Assembly (NCBI GenBank): GCA_964348275.1
Contig: CAYGBT010000020.1
Location: 1 to 54,808, forward strand
Direction of reading: 5' to 3'
Origin: CSP1-5 sp964348275
Lineage (GTDB): Bacteria > Methylomirabilota > Methylomirabilia > Methylomirabilales > CSP1-5
Length of the DNA: 54,808 nt
The position numbers and the translations under genes were made by a program. How positions within the stretch are numbered: the stretch's first letter is position 1; the number at the start of each line of letters is the position of its first letter. This document shows, one piece after another, positions 39,212 through 48,373 of the stretch. A model generated the notes under the pieces. The model saw only the letters and a program-made list of their open reading frames with translations. It ran no database searches and was not told where the DNA came from.

Positions 39212-40819
39212 CTAAAAACGCCAGGTCAAACTGATGGAGAAGACATTTCGATCATAGTCGAACGCGTCCAGGTTCGAGATGTTATCGTCGAACAGGTAAT
39301 CCAGCGACACGGTGAAGTGTTCGGACAGGTCTTTGGCGATGCTCACCAGATGGATGAGTTCTTCGTCATCACGACGTTTGGTGTTGGGCGCAGCCGCCGG
39401 CAGCAGGGTGTGCTTGTTCTCGTAATCCCGCAGGTGAACGTCCAGGTCGTACCGCAGCCGGATATCTCCCCACGGAAGGGTATATTGGCCGCCGACAAGA
39501 AATCGGTGACCCCAGTAGACCCAGTTGTCCCCGTCGGCATCGTCAAAATCGTATTGGTATCCGAATTTGATGTAATGGCGGTCCTCTTCAAACCGAAAGA
39601 AATGGGTCACCCCGACCATATAGTTCGTCGCGTCCCGCTCCTCGGCGGAGGGAACGTCGTCCTCGTCAAAGTCTTTCAGTTGGGTGCGAAACTGAAACGT
39701 GGTCAGGTTTCCCGCATTCTCCAGCAGCGTGAAAAACGGCTGGAAGGTCGGGAACTGCACGAAGGTGTCCCCACCGAGGGTGATAAAGTCGTAGGCCACC
39801 TGGAGGCCCGCAAAGTACGGCATATCGGCAAGCGAGTCCCGGTAGGTCAGGCCGACCGTCCCGGTATGATCTTGGACGTTGAAGTCCGAGGCGTCGTCGC
39901 GGTTGTTGATGGTTTGCAGGAACGCGTACGAGATCGTGCCCTCCCAGCCCACGCTCCTGAGCCACGTATAGCCCAGGCGAACGGCGATCACCTCGCCTTC
40001 GCTTTCCTCATCCTGGTCCCGAAGGGCCCGGGCCACGATATCGGTACTGGAATTGGGAACGACCGCGGCGTTATCATCGTAAAACAGGCCAATCCGCACC
40101 TCACCTTGAAACCGCCGCTCGCGCCGCGCGGCAGGCTCGAGCGCATCCCGAAAGCGCTTCGCCGGAGACGCCAGGGGGGAAAACGGCTGCAGCCGGATCG
40201 CTTCCTCCATTTCAGTCTGCGCCTCTGCGGGCAAGCCCAAGGCACCCAGCGCCAGGCCAGTGTAGAACTTGCTGAGTTGCGCAAAGTTTTCGTCGCTAGG
40301 AACATTGGCGCGCAGAAATCGGAGGGCCTCTCGATACTTTTTATCCCGGTACGCCATGAACCCCAGGTAGAACCCGAGGTTCTGCCGGCGAGGTTCCACC
40401 TCATACACCTCTCGCAGCAACGGCTCGGCCTCTGCGTACTGTTGTTGACTGAAATGGAGCACACCGAGCTGGAAGGTAACATCCGGATCGGTGGGACGAA
40501 GCCCCCTGGCCTTCTCCAGCGCCGCCTGGGCTTCGGGCAAGCGATCGGTGGCGATAAAAATCAGGCCGAGGTAGTAGTGGGCGGTGACATTGTCAGGGTC
40601 AAGGCGAAGGGCTTCCTGTATTTCCTTGAGGGCCTCGTCATATCGCTGATCATCGTAGGCAAGGATGGCACGATCGATGAAGACTTCGGCTTCGGTTGGG
40701 GCCTGCGCCCAGGCATTGGGGACCTGGCCACCAATCCACAAGCCGGTCAAGAGCGCAAATACCGAAACCTGGAGAAGACGTTTCCCTAAAACCTCCGTGC
40801 CGTTATACAGACCAGTCAC
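39212..40819 (-). CDS. TPR protein with C-terminal outer-membrane beta-barrel
   Basis: This 535-residue protein has a signal peptide ending WAQA and about six TPR helix pairs (residues 45-260: DQRYDEALKEIQEALRLDPDN, LPEAQAALEKARGLRPTDPD, QYAEAEPLLREVYEVEPRR). A beta-barrel of about 280 residues follows, with alternating aromatic strands (IAVRLGYTWLRSVGWEGTISYAF, HYIKFGYQYDFDDAD, VFSISLTWRF) and the terminal Phe of BAM substrates. This TPR-plus-barrel plan resembles Slam-type and PgaA-like exporters. The 853-codon FecR-headed exported protein upstream is a plausible cargo. A GTG start is used; an alternative start is uncertain. Confidence 0.85.
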   Translation of the reverse strand: MTGLYNGTEVLGKRLLQVSVFALLTGLWIGGQVPNAWAQAPTEAEVFIDRAILAYDDQRYDEALKEIQEALRLDPDNVTAHYYLGLIFIATDRLPEAQAALEKARGLRPTDPDVTFQLGVLHFSQQQYAEAEPLLREVYEVEPRRQNLGFYLGFMAYRDKKYREALRFLRANVPSDENFAQLSKFYTGLALGALGLPAEAQTEMEEAIRLQPFSPLASPAKRFRDALEPAARRERRFQGEVRIGLFYDDNAAVVPNSSTDIVARALRDQDEESEGEVIAVRLGYTWLRSVGWEGTISYAFLQTINNRDDASDFNVQDHTGTVGLTYRDSLADMPYFAGLQVAYDFITLGGDTFVQFPTFQPFFTLLENAGNLTTFQFRTQLKDFDEDDVPSAEERDATNYMVGVTHFFRFEEDRHYIKFGYQYDFDDADGDNWVYWGHRFLVGGQYTLPWGDIRLRYDLDVHLRDYENKHTLLPAAAPNTKRRDDEELIHLVSIAKDLSEHFTVSLDYLFDDNISNLDAFDYDRNVFSISLTWRF

Positions 40820-41158
40820 CGCGGCTCACCCCGTGGACTGCTCTGAACACACCCACCCTGTTCCGAGTCGATCAGGCCGGCCCACTCGCAGGTGGGGTCG
40901 CATCGCACGGACAACAGCCGAGTCGCTTTCTACGAGCTTTCACGAATATTTCCGGCCCGCATCTGCAACCCAGGAACTGCTGACGCTAACCTAACATGAA
41001 AAATCGAAAACTACTACTGCCTTCCGCCTTTACCTCGTCACCGTGTTACTCGTCGGTGAGAAGTAAAGCGGTTCGGGCACACTGGTCTTCCGGGGAGAAG
41101 CACAGTTCGAACTGACGATCACTCAGGTTGGAGATCTCACGTACGGACCCCGGCTGAC
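40820..41158. other. Spacer, nothing recognised
   Basis: About 340 bases lie between the barrel gene and the FecR-domain gene. There is a short TCACCG/CGGTGA hairpin near 41038-41064. No ORF or promoter is convincing. Confidence 0.35.
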
Positions 41159-43615
41159 TTACGGGGCGGCGATGTTCACGCTGCCGCCTTGAGTCGCCGA
41201 GATGAGACTACCGTTCACCGAGATGTTTCCGAGTGCGGGGTTCTTCACCGGATTGGGGCCGATCGTGACGGACCCGCCGGTGGTCGCGCTGACCGGCAGT
41301 CCACTCAGGGTGGCTGTCGGCGCAATATTATTGTTCACCACGATCTGGTTGCCGCCCGTCCCACCGAAGTTCACCAGCGCGCCGCTGACGTCGAGGAGGG
41401 TTCCCGCCCCATCCACGCTGGCGAGGGGACCATTCAGGACGTTGATCCTACTGCCGTTGATGAGACTCAACAGGTCTCCGGTGACGAGCATGTTGCTCCC
41501 GTCCGTCAACCGGATGAGCGGGCCATTCTGGACATTGATCAGCCCATTGTCTAACGCCACGATCGGGCCGAGGGCTGCGACCTTGCTCTTGAAGAGGTCG
41601 ATGGTAGACCCATCCGTTTTTAGTGACGTCTGACCGGTCGCCCAGCCGATGAGGCGAATAATCGGGGCAGACGCTTCCAGGAGTGCGGTATCGAGATACA
41701 AGGCGTTTCCGCCGGCCGTATCTCCGGCGCCGCTCTTCACCACAATGGTGGTCCCGTCAGTGGCCTCAACGAGTGAACCGATCGGCTTCGTCGCTCCGGG
41801 GAAAGCCGGAGGGTCAATGCCATTGCCGAGAATCGGCTGGTCTGTGCCGAGACCGGTGGATGCGTCGACATTGACCCCTTGCACGTTGAACAAGCGGTTC
41901 GGGCTATCATGCTCGGTAGTGTCAGCGGTCCCCACGGTGATCATCGCACCTTCAAACAGCGCCACGGGGTCGGCCGTGTTCATGACGATGAGACCGCCGT
42001 CGCGAATATCCAGCAAGTCTCCAGCAACAGTCGGATCCGTCCCAACATCGAACGACGTGCCCAGATGAAAGACTGGTTCGAAAACCGTGCGCCTGGACCC
42101 ACTCCCCTGCAACACGAGGTCGCCCGGGAAGGCGGGGTCGATCAGACTCACGTTATCGACGCCAAAATTAAACACTGCTTGATTATCAACCTCGGCGAAT
42201 CGCAGACGAACGTTCTGCCCCGCCAGGGCAGAAACGTCAAAGACAAACGTATTGTATCCGCTGACCAGGGGGTCCCCGGGATTCGTTTGGAACAGGTTTT
42301 GGATCACTCCCGCGCCGATATCCTGGATGGGAGCCGCTGGGTCCATGAGATCCACCCGGGCCTGCTGGTTCGCAACACCCGTGTAATCTAATGTCGCCGG
42401 TGTCACGAAGCCACCGGCATTCGCGTTGCCAATGAAGAGGTCAAAACTCAACATGCCGCTCACAGGAACCGTGACATCCTGATAAAGAATGTGACTTCCC
42501 GGAGCTGCCGAATCGGTTACTGCCGCAAAAGTCCCCACGGGTGGCACGGGCAGCGGCACAGGCACTGTCGTTCCGCTGAATGGCAAGGCTATCGTCGCAT
42601 TGTCGTAGATAATGAAGCTTCCGTTACTTCCAAGCTGATTAAACACATTCCAGCCTGAAATGTAGGTATTACTCACAAAACCAGTAGGCGGCAGAGGCAG
42701 TAGGGAGAACGCACCGGTCTCAAACCCGGGATTCACTATGATATTGACATTGTTTTTTGCCGGTGGCGCAGGCGGTGGCGTCACCGCCGACGGATCTTCG
42801 TCGAGGGGAGTTCGATCCGTATTGGCATCACTCAATAATCCGCTTGTGCTTGTCTCTGCTTGGAACGCAGGGGTCTGTTCGGTTGCAATCCCCACGAGGG
42901 CCGCCATCAATTGTTCTCCGGTCCTGACGTGAGTCTCCAAGATCTGCGCACGATTCGCCTCCCCCGGGTGGGAAGACCCCATGTCGAACTCCGCCTGTAA
43001 TTGAGCGGCTTCCTGCCGTGTGATCGTCTGGACAGGTTCGACTTGGGAGCCCGTCATGGCGACCCGTGTGCCTTCACACAGGTTGAACGGCAACTTGTCC
43101 CGAGGGGTGACGCTGGCACAGTCATCGAGCATCGTGAACTGACTGCGGTCCTTTGCACTATCACGCTCTGCGACGATGTCGGTCCCCCGGATCCCGGCCA
43201 CGGCATTGGGGGTGCGAATTTCGACCTCATCGCCGGGCCGCATCAACTGCGGGGGGACGATCACCCGGATCTTGCCGTCGACGAGATCGTATACTGTTCG
43301 GGTAGCGCCGCTCGGGAGGATTTCGGCGCGGACCTCGAAGCGCGTGAGCTCGCGGACGGTCACGCTGCTCCGACCTCCAAAGAGCATGCGCGCCATGGAT
43401 CGCTCGAAGGTATCGATGAGGTCGCGGAGGAAGAGCTCGTCCTTAAACTGCAGAGGGACCGGGGTCGGGGCAGGGCGTCGGGTAAGCTCTACTCGGCCCT
43501 GGGTCCCCGTCACGACCCCGACCGCGGAAGGCTGGGCCGTCGCAGGCAGGGGGAGGAGCAGAACAAAGAGACAAACCGAACACTTGGCCGCCGCGCTGCG
43601 CCAATGCTCTTGCAT
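41159..43615 (-). CDS. Large exported protein: FecR domain plus beta-rich tandem repeats
   Basis: This 818-residue protein starts at ATG 43615 with GGGGGGGAG upstream and a signal peptide (CLFVLLLPLPATAQ). The FecR domain spans about 30-150 and ends TPNAVAGIRGTDIVAE, the family's hallmark. A Cys-containing linker, a Pro-rich hinge (VTPPPAPPAKNN) and a NPGFETGAFSLLPLPPTGF module resembling a carbohydrate-binding beta-sandwich follow. The last 350 residues form a beta-helix-like array (PLIRLTDGSNMLVTGDLLSL, INGSRINVLNGPLASVDGAG). It looks secreted and surface-displayed. Together with the barrel protein it could be one export system. Confidence 0.8.
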   Translation of the reverse strand: MQEHWRSAAAKCSVCLFVLLLPLPATAQPSAVGVVTGTQGRVELTRRPAPTPVPLQFKDELFLRDLIDTFERSMARMLFGGRSSVTVRELTRFEVRAEILPSGATRTVYDLVDGKIRVIVPPQLMRPGDEVEIRTPNAVAGIRGTDIVAERDSAKDRSQFTMLDDCASVTPRDKLPFNLCEGTRVAMTGSQVEPVQTITRQEAAQLQAEFDMGSSHPGEANRAQILETHVRTGEQLMAALVGIATEQTPAFQAETSTSGLLSDANTDRTPLDEDPSAVTPPPAPPAKNNVNIIVNPGFETGAFSLLPLPPTGFVSNTYISGWNVFNQLGSNGSFIIYDNATIALPFSGTTVPVPLPVPPVGTFAAVTDSAAPGSHILYQDVTVPVSGMLSFDLFIGNANAGGFVTPATLDYTGVANQQARVDLMDPAAPIQDIGAGVIQNLFQTNPGDPLVSGYNTFVFDVSALAGQNVRLRFAEVDNQAVFNFGVDNVSLIDPAFPGDLVLQGSGSRRTVFEPVFHLGTSFDVGTDPTVAGDLLDIRDGGLIVMNTADPVALFEGAMITVGTADTTEHDSPNRLFNVQGVNVDASTGLGTDQPILGNGIDPPAFPGATKPIGSLVEATDGTTIVVKSGAGDTAGGNALYLDTALLEASAPIIRLIGWATGQTSLKTDGSTIDLFKSKVAALGPIVALDNGLINVQNGPLIRLTDGSNMLVTGDLLSLINGSRINVLNGPLASVDGAGTLLDVSGALVNFGGTGGNQIVVNNNIAPTATLSGLPVSATTGGSVTIGPNPVKNPALGNISVNGSLISATQGGSVNIAAP

Positions 43616-43999
43616 GGCTCCCCCCCGGTCGGTTACGTCACTAAATAATTTCTCCCATCCGCTGTCAAGGAAAATCTGCATGGAAAACGCATAAATACAA
43701 CTATCCTTTGATCCGTCCAATCTGTTGCCGCATCCCTACTCCTGTTCGTCCCGTGACCTCGCTGTACTATGAACTGAGCGAGGCTGGGATATTAGCAGAG
43801 TGGGCGCCATAGGTGATCGGTGGCCCGCTCTTCGCAGACCGCTCCGCTGAGATAAAGCAGTGACCGTACCAACTACGGTCGGGACGTAACTTATCGATTC
43901 CTAAGATGATTTGCTGGCTCTCGCGGAAAGGGAGAAGGTGGGAAGAAAAGAAAAAAGTGTGTTACATTGTGAAAGGTTCACTCCAATGTGGATATTCTG
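43616..43999. other. Spacer downstream of the cyclase gene
   Basis: No gene. A minus-strand T-rich run (ACTTTTTTCTTTTCTTCCC, about 43939-43958) after a short GTGAA/TTCAC hairpin may terminate the cyclase transcript. Confidence 0.4.
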
Positions 44000-46075
44000 T
44001 CATAGGGTTCCTCGCTCCTGAAGAGGCCCATATCCTCGCTGTTTCACGACCTCCTCGAGCACCTCTACCTCCTCACTGGTCAGATCGATAAACTCAATGC
44101 CTGCCTCCTCCCCTCGGCTCCAGGCCACCTTTCCCTTCATCGCAAAGGTCACCGGGGTGTCGGGTAGTCTGAAACGGATGGGCACCTCCTTTTTTTCGGG
44201 CAATGGGCTGGGGGTCCGGACAGCGGCCCCCCCTTTACTCAGGTTTATCATCGAGGCGAAGATCGAAAACTCTTCATCAAGACTCAAGCTGATCGGGATC
44301 TCCATGGGGACCCGGAGCTCCATTCGCCGGACCACGCTCTCCACGGCGTAGACCTTCACTGGGGTCTCTCGCCCCCTCACCTTGAGCTCGCCCAAAGGTT
44401 CCACTGGGAAGAGACTCCCGATTTCTTTCTGGGTCTCCTGGCTGATCACGATCGCGACATCGAAGTCCCTGGCCACCCCCTCCAACCGGGAGGCCAGGTT
44501 CACCGTATCCCCGATGGCGGTAAACTCCAGCCGCTGGGCCGACCCCATGCTCCCGACGACCGCTTCCCCGGTGTTAACCCCCACCCCGATCCGAAGTGGT
44601 TCCCCACTCCTGGCGAACCAGTGAGAGGTCAGGGCCTCCGTCTGCTTGTGCATCTCGACGGCGGTTCTGACCGCCCGCGCGGCATGATCCTCGTACCGGA
44701 GGGGCACCCCATACAAGGCCATGATGGAGTCGCCGATGAACTTGTCCACTGTGCCGCCGTGCTTGAAGATGATCTCGGTCATCGCGGTGAGGTAATCTTG
44801 GAGCAGGCCGACGACTTCCTCCGGCGGTAGGCGCTCCGAGATCGAGGCGAACCCCCTGACGTCGCAGAAGAGAACGGTCACCCGCCGCCGCGAGCTCCCG
44901 AGGCTCAAACTTCCCGGGTGGCGTACGATTTCATCAAGGATGGCGGGGGAGAAGTAGCGAGAGAGCCGTCGCTTTTCCCGCTCCTCTTGGATGTAGTTCC
45001 TGAGGACCGCCACTCCGTAACCTGTGACGAGGGCCGCCCCCATCGGGACCACCTCGAGCCAGAGGTGCCAGAGCACAAACGCGAATACACACAAAGCACC
45101 GTATGCGAGGGTTAAGGTGGCCACCAGGATGAATGCCTTCAGGGGCCGGAACCGAAAGCCGATCAATGCCGCCGCCAGGGTCGCTACGATCACCAGGAGG
45201 AGATGGAAGAGGCGTGGGGGATGGGCCAAGGGATTTCCTTGGAGGAGGGTCTCGAGGAGATTCGCCTGGATCTCTACCCCCGACATTCGCTGTTCCGTGG
45301 CAAAAGGAGTGGGGAAAAGATCGTGCAAGCTGGGGGCCATCGCTCCAACCAACACGATCTTATCCTTGAAGGTCTCCGGCGGCACCTCCCCACGGAGCAC
45401 CTGATAGTACGGGATGGCGGGAAAGGTGCCGCTCGGCCCATGGAAGTTGATCAGGATCGACCCTCGCGGTGGATCCCTGTTCTGGACACCAGAGATGAAC
45501 TCGAAGAGGCGATAAGCGAAGCTCGGCCGGGATATCCCTTGGTGTTCTTGAGCAAGCATCCCTCGCCGGATAATGCCGTCGGAATCCACGGGAAGGTTTG
45601 TGAATCCGAATCCTTTTGCCTGTTCTCGAATCAGTGGGAGCGGAGGGTTCAGATGCTCCTTGAAATAAAGCGGGCCTTCAATCTCACTAAAAAAAGCGGC
45701 CAGGATAACGTTCCCAGCCCTCTCGATGGCGACGGCTATCGCCTGATCATCCCGCGGACCCATCCGGCTCGGCTCGACGAAGAGGATATTCAGGCCGATT
45801 GCTAGCGGCTCCTCCTTGCGTATCGCATCGAGGACGGACGCGTGAAGCGACCGCGGCCACGGCCATTGGAGATTCAGTTCGTCGAAGGAATCCTCATCAA
45901 TGGAGACGATGAGAATAGGCGAGCGAGGGGCCTGCTTCCCTCGGAGGAGGAATCGCGTGTCCAGGGATTTGAGCTCGGGGGCATCAAACAGGCCAACCAG
46001 GTACAACGTCCCCACGAGAGCGCCAAGCGCCAGACCCCAGGCGGCACGGGTAAACCTATTTCGCCACCGTTTCAT
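44000..46075 (-). CDS. CHASE2-adenylyl cyclase-PilZ fusion
   Basis: This 691-residue protein starts at ATG 46075 (GGAGG 6 bases upstream). The order is an N-terminal helix, a periplasmic CHASE2 domain (about 35-275: ILIVSIDEDSFDELNLQWPWPR, GVEIQANLLETLL), three membrane helices (about 288-355), a class III cyclase (about 395-575) and a C-terminal PilZ domain (580-690). Cyclase residues: metal Asp405 and Asp449, Lys445 and Asp523 (adenine selection, so adenylyl), Asn526. PilZ signature: RMELR (584-588) and NLSKGG. It would make cAMP in response to an extracellular signal, with c-di-GMP as a possible second input. Confidence 0.93.
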   Translation of the reverse strand: MKRWRNRFTRAAWGLALGALVGTLYLVGLFDAPELKSLDTRFLLRGKQAPRSPILIVSIDEDSFDELNLQWPWPRSLHASVLDAIRKEEPLAIGLNILFVEPSRMGPRDDQAIAVAIERAGNVILAAFFSEIEGPLYFKEHLNPPLPLIREQAKGFGFTNLPVDSDGIIRRGMLAQEHQGISRPSFAYRLFEFISGVQNRDPPRGSILINFHGPSGTFPAIPYYQVLRGEVPPETFKDKIVLVGAMAPSLHDLFPTPFATEQRMSGVEIQANLLETLLQGNPLAHPPRLFHLLLVIVATLAAALIGFRFRPLKAFILVATLTLAYGALCVFAFVLWHLWLEVVPMGAALVTGYGVAVLRNYIQEEREKRRLSRYFSPAILDEIVRHPGSLSLGSSRRRVTVLFCDVRGFASISERLPPEEVVGLLQDYLTAMTEIIFKHGGTVDKFIGDSIMALYGVPLRYEDHAARAVRTAVEMHKQTEALTSHWFARSGEPLRIGVGVNTGEAVVGSMGSAQRLEFTAIGDTVNLASRLEGVARDFDVAIVISQETQKEIGSLFPVEPLGELKVRGRETPVKVYAVESVVRRMELRVPMEIPISLSLDEEFSIFASMINLSKGGAAVRTPSPLPEKKEVPIRFRLPDTPVTFAMKGKVAWSRGEEAGIEFIDLTSEEVEVLEEVVKQRGYGPLQERGTL

Positions 46076-46123
46076 CAACCGCCTCCGACGCGCCCCCGCT
46101 CACCCGGATTTCCAGGCAAGCCA

Positions 46124-46805
46124 TCAGAAATCGGCCGGCATTGCCCGGTGGATGTACGGGGCCAGACCCCGGCATAAGTCCCTTAGCTTCAACAGGTCGA
46201 ATGGGATAAAGTCCGCTCGCGCCGCTTTTGGCGATCGCGCTCGCCGGCTCACCTGGATCACCCCAAGCGCCTCTCCTCCGGGGAGGAGCAGGGGGGGCGG
46301 TGACCATCTTTTGAATCTCGAGGGGTCGCCTCTCCCTCCCGCGAACCCTCTCGTAGATGTAGTGGTGTCGGACCAGAGAGACATCGTTGTCGATCCGCCC
46401 CGTCCGAGTCAGAAGGACCTGCCCGGCGATGCTGTTGGTCTTTACGGGGAAGAAATTCATCCTACCCATATACAGCAAAACTGGATAGGCAAATCGGAGC
46501 AATTGGCCTTGATCTTTCACCAGGAGGATGGCCAACTCGTCCAGCTCCACGTCGAACGCAGAGGCTAGCGAGGCCGCAAGCCGTTTCATAAGCCGCCCCA
46601 ACACCGCTTCGGGGAGCATGAACTCTTTATACCAGTCTTCGAGGTCCCGTCGCATCTCCCAGGGAACCCGATCGGCCACCCGTCTGATGAGAGCCCGCCG
46701 TGGGGCGCCCGGCCTTTCTTCCCGTCGGCGATCCTCCCCGGAACGGCGATCTCGCCCGGACCGGCGATCGATGATCGCAACTTCTTGGATTACTCGCAGC
46801 TGCAC
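46124..46805 (-). pseudogene. GAF-like domain protein, frameshifted at a G7 run
   Basis: It begins at GTG 46805 with an Arg/Asp-rich repeat (DRRSGRDRRSGEDRRREER), then a GAF-type domain: FDVELDELAILLVKDQGQLLRFAYP, PVKTNSIAGQVLLT, VRHHYIYERVRG. After EIQKMVTAP the frame is lost at seven Gs (plus strand 46291-46297). The other frame continues LLLPGGEALGVIQVSRRARS, ...PFDLLKLRDLCRGLAPYIH, which completes the domain and stops at 46124, 48 bases before the cyclase ATG. Six Gs would restore one protein of about 225 residues. It is upstream in the cyclase transcript, so probably a sensor partner. Confidence 0.85.
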
Positions 46806-47308
46806 CGCTCGTTCCCTGCCCCTCTGATGCCCGCTTCTCGATCGACTCTTACGAAATCATTCGCTCTGCACCGCCTCGTGCAAATCGGGGTCTTCGGTAT
46901 TCCACTCACCCAGGCTGCGGGGAACTGTCAGCCGCAAAACAAGACGCCCTCCCGGGCCGCATCACGTTCGGGAAGGCGCCTGGTCTTTCGCTACGCCAAC
47001 GGTTGTGCCAGCCGCGGGCGAGGAACTCTCGTTACCCCGGTTCAACCCCTGCCTCTCCTAGTACCGTTCCAACTATTTTCTGCCAATTTTTCGCTACGCC
47101 CGCTCACGACTGCTGGAAAACGTCCGGCCCTTCACATTCGGCGTATCAAGGTGGAACGACACTAGCTCGAAAGTTTCCTAGTATTGCGCACGAAGGCAAG
47201 GAGTGTCAAGCACCTATAGCCGATGGCAGGACCGGACACAGGAGCACAGGGCGAAGGTGCCTCTCGGTTTCACTGTGGTGACAATCGGGATGAGAATGTG
47301 CGCAGGGG
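46806..47308. other. Spacer with terminator-like hairpin
   Basis: No ORF is supportable. ACGCCCTCCCGGG and TTCGGGAAGGCGC (46932-46971) form a stem of the same family as those at 15183 and 28217; on the minus strand CTTGTTTTG follows. It may terminate transcripts entering from either side. Confidence 0.45.
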
Positions 47309-47716
47309 TTACTGATTTGAGGAGTGCCACGATCCGTCCGTGGCATGGTGCAACTCATGTCCACAATACTTGAAGTCCCACTTTTGACAGTAGAGCGTGC
47401 TCGTCTTGGGGTTGAAGAATGCTCTCACTTCCCCTCGCCCAACGACAGCGGGAAGCATGGAGAGTCCCTCGTACTCCTCATGCAAACTTTCTCTGTCCAG
47501 GTAAACGACCTTAATGCGAATGTCGTGCTCCTCCCGGTATCGCCCCAAAGAAGGTGTTGCACAGCCCATGGCCAACAGGAGGAGAAAAATTAGGATAAGT
47601 GGTCCTAAGGTCTCCAGCCCATAATGGAGAAAACGGGAGGCGCTTTGTGGAAGCCGATGATGTCCCGTAAGGTCACCGGTCCGGCTCTTCTCCCTTGTCT
47701 TGCCGGTCTTGAACAT
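47309..47716 (-). CDS. Lipoprotein with HELHH motif
   Basis: This 135-residue protein has an N-terminal basic region, a hydrophobic stretch and lipobox (LILIFLLLLAMGCATPSLG). The mature domain is about 85 residues, ending CGHELHHATDGSWH. The HExxH-like HELHH is typical of zinc metalloprotease-like domains. Two Cys in YCQKWDFKYCGHE could be structural. I do not recognise a family. The start ATG at 47716 has AGGAAAC upstream, a weak site. An earlier start would lack support. Confidence 0.65.
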   Translation of the reverse strand: MFKTGKTREKSRTGDLTGHHRLPQSASRFLHYGLETLGPLILIFLLLLAMGCATPSLGRYREEHDIRIKVVYLDRESLHEEYEGLSMLPAVVGRGEVRAFFNPKTSTLYCQKWDFKYCGHELHHATDGSWHSSNQ

Positions 47717-48373
47717 AGTTTCCTAGCGTGAAGGTCCTTCAGGAACATCGTCGCTTTAGCCTCTCTTCTCATACCGACGGATTGTCTTCCTGTTTCGCGA
47801 GGGGCGACTCGAGATCCTTGCCTACTGAGACATTCTTCCGGGAGCCACCTTACCCGCCAGATCACCCCTGGGATTTGCAAAGGGGGGGCCAGCTCCTCGT
47901 TTGTCGGGGATTCGGTTCGGTCCCTCCATTGAGAATTGCCCGATTGCGCCTCAACTCCCTGACAAGGCTACATTTTTAGGGGCCCCGGAGGCAAGCATCT
48001 CCACCGTATTCCATTGCCTCGTCGGGCTCCGAAGGCTCATTTTGGGGCGGTTCGGCCGAGAACAACTGTACAGAATTCGGACACAGAAGCGACCAGGCTC
48101 GAAGGCCCACGGGCGGAGGGTCCTCGACGGCCGCCCTGTGGACAGCTCCTGATCAATGAGGGGGATCTATCGAGGGAGCTGTGGGCCAGCATTTATGGAA
48201 AGCCGGTTTCTTTTTGCTTGAACGGTAGGGAAGATAGGAACGTGGCAGATCCAGCCGGTACAGAGTTCGGTCACGGGTGCCATTTCGAACGACCCGTAAC
48301 CGACTTGGCACTCCTACCCCGCGGTCACCCGCCACGGGAGTCCCCCTCCGCACCTTGAGCCGTCAAAATGTAT
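47717..48373. other. Spacer of about 650 bases, nothing recognised
   Basis: Several short open frames on both strands, none with a ribosome-binding site, family motif or signal peptide. No repeat family of this window is evident. Confidence 0.4.

Noticed and set aside
38936..40789. 617-codon open frame on the plus strand
   Set aside because: It is antisense to the DUF3568-type lipoprotein and the TPR-barrel gene, which has recognisable TPR repeats and barrel strands. The frame has no ribosome-binding site and no motif.
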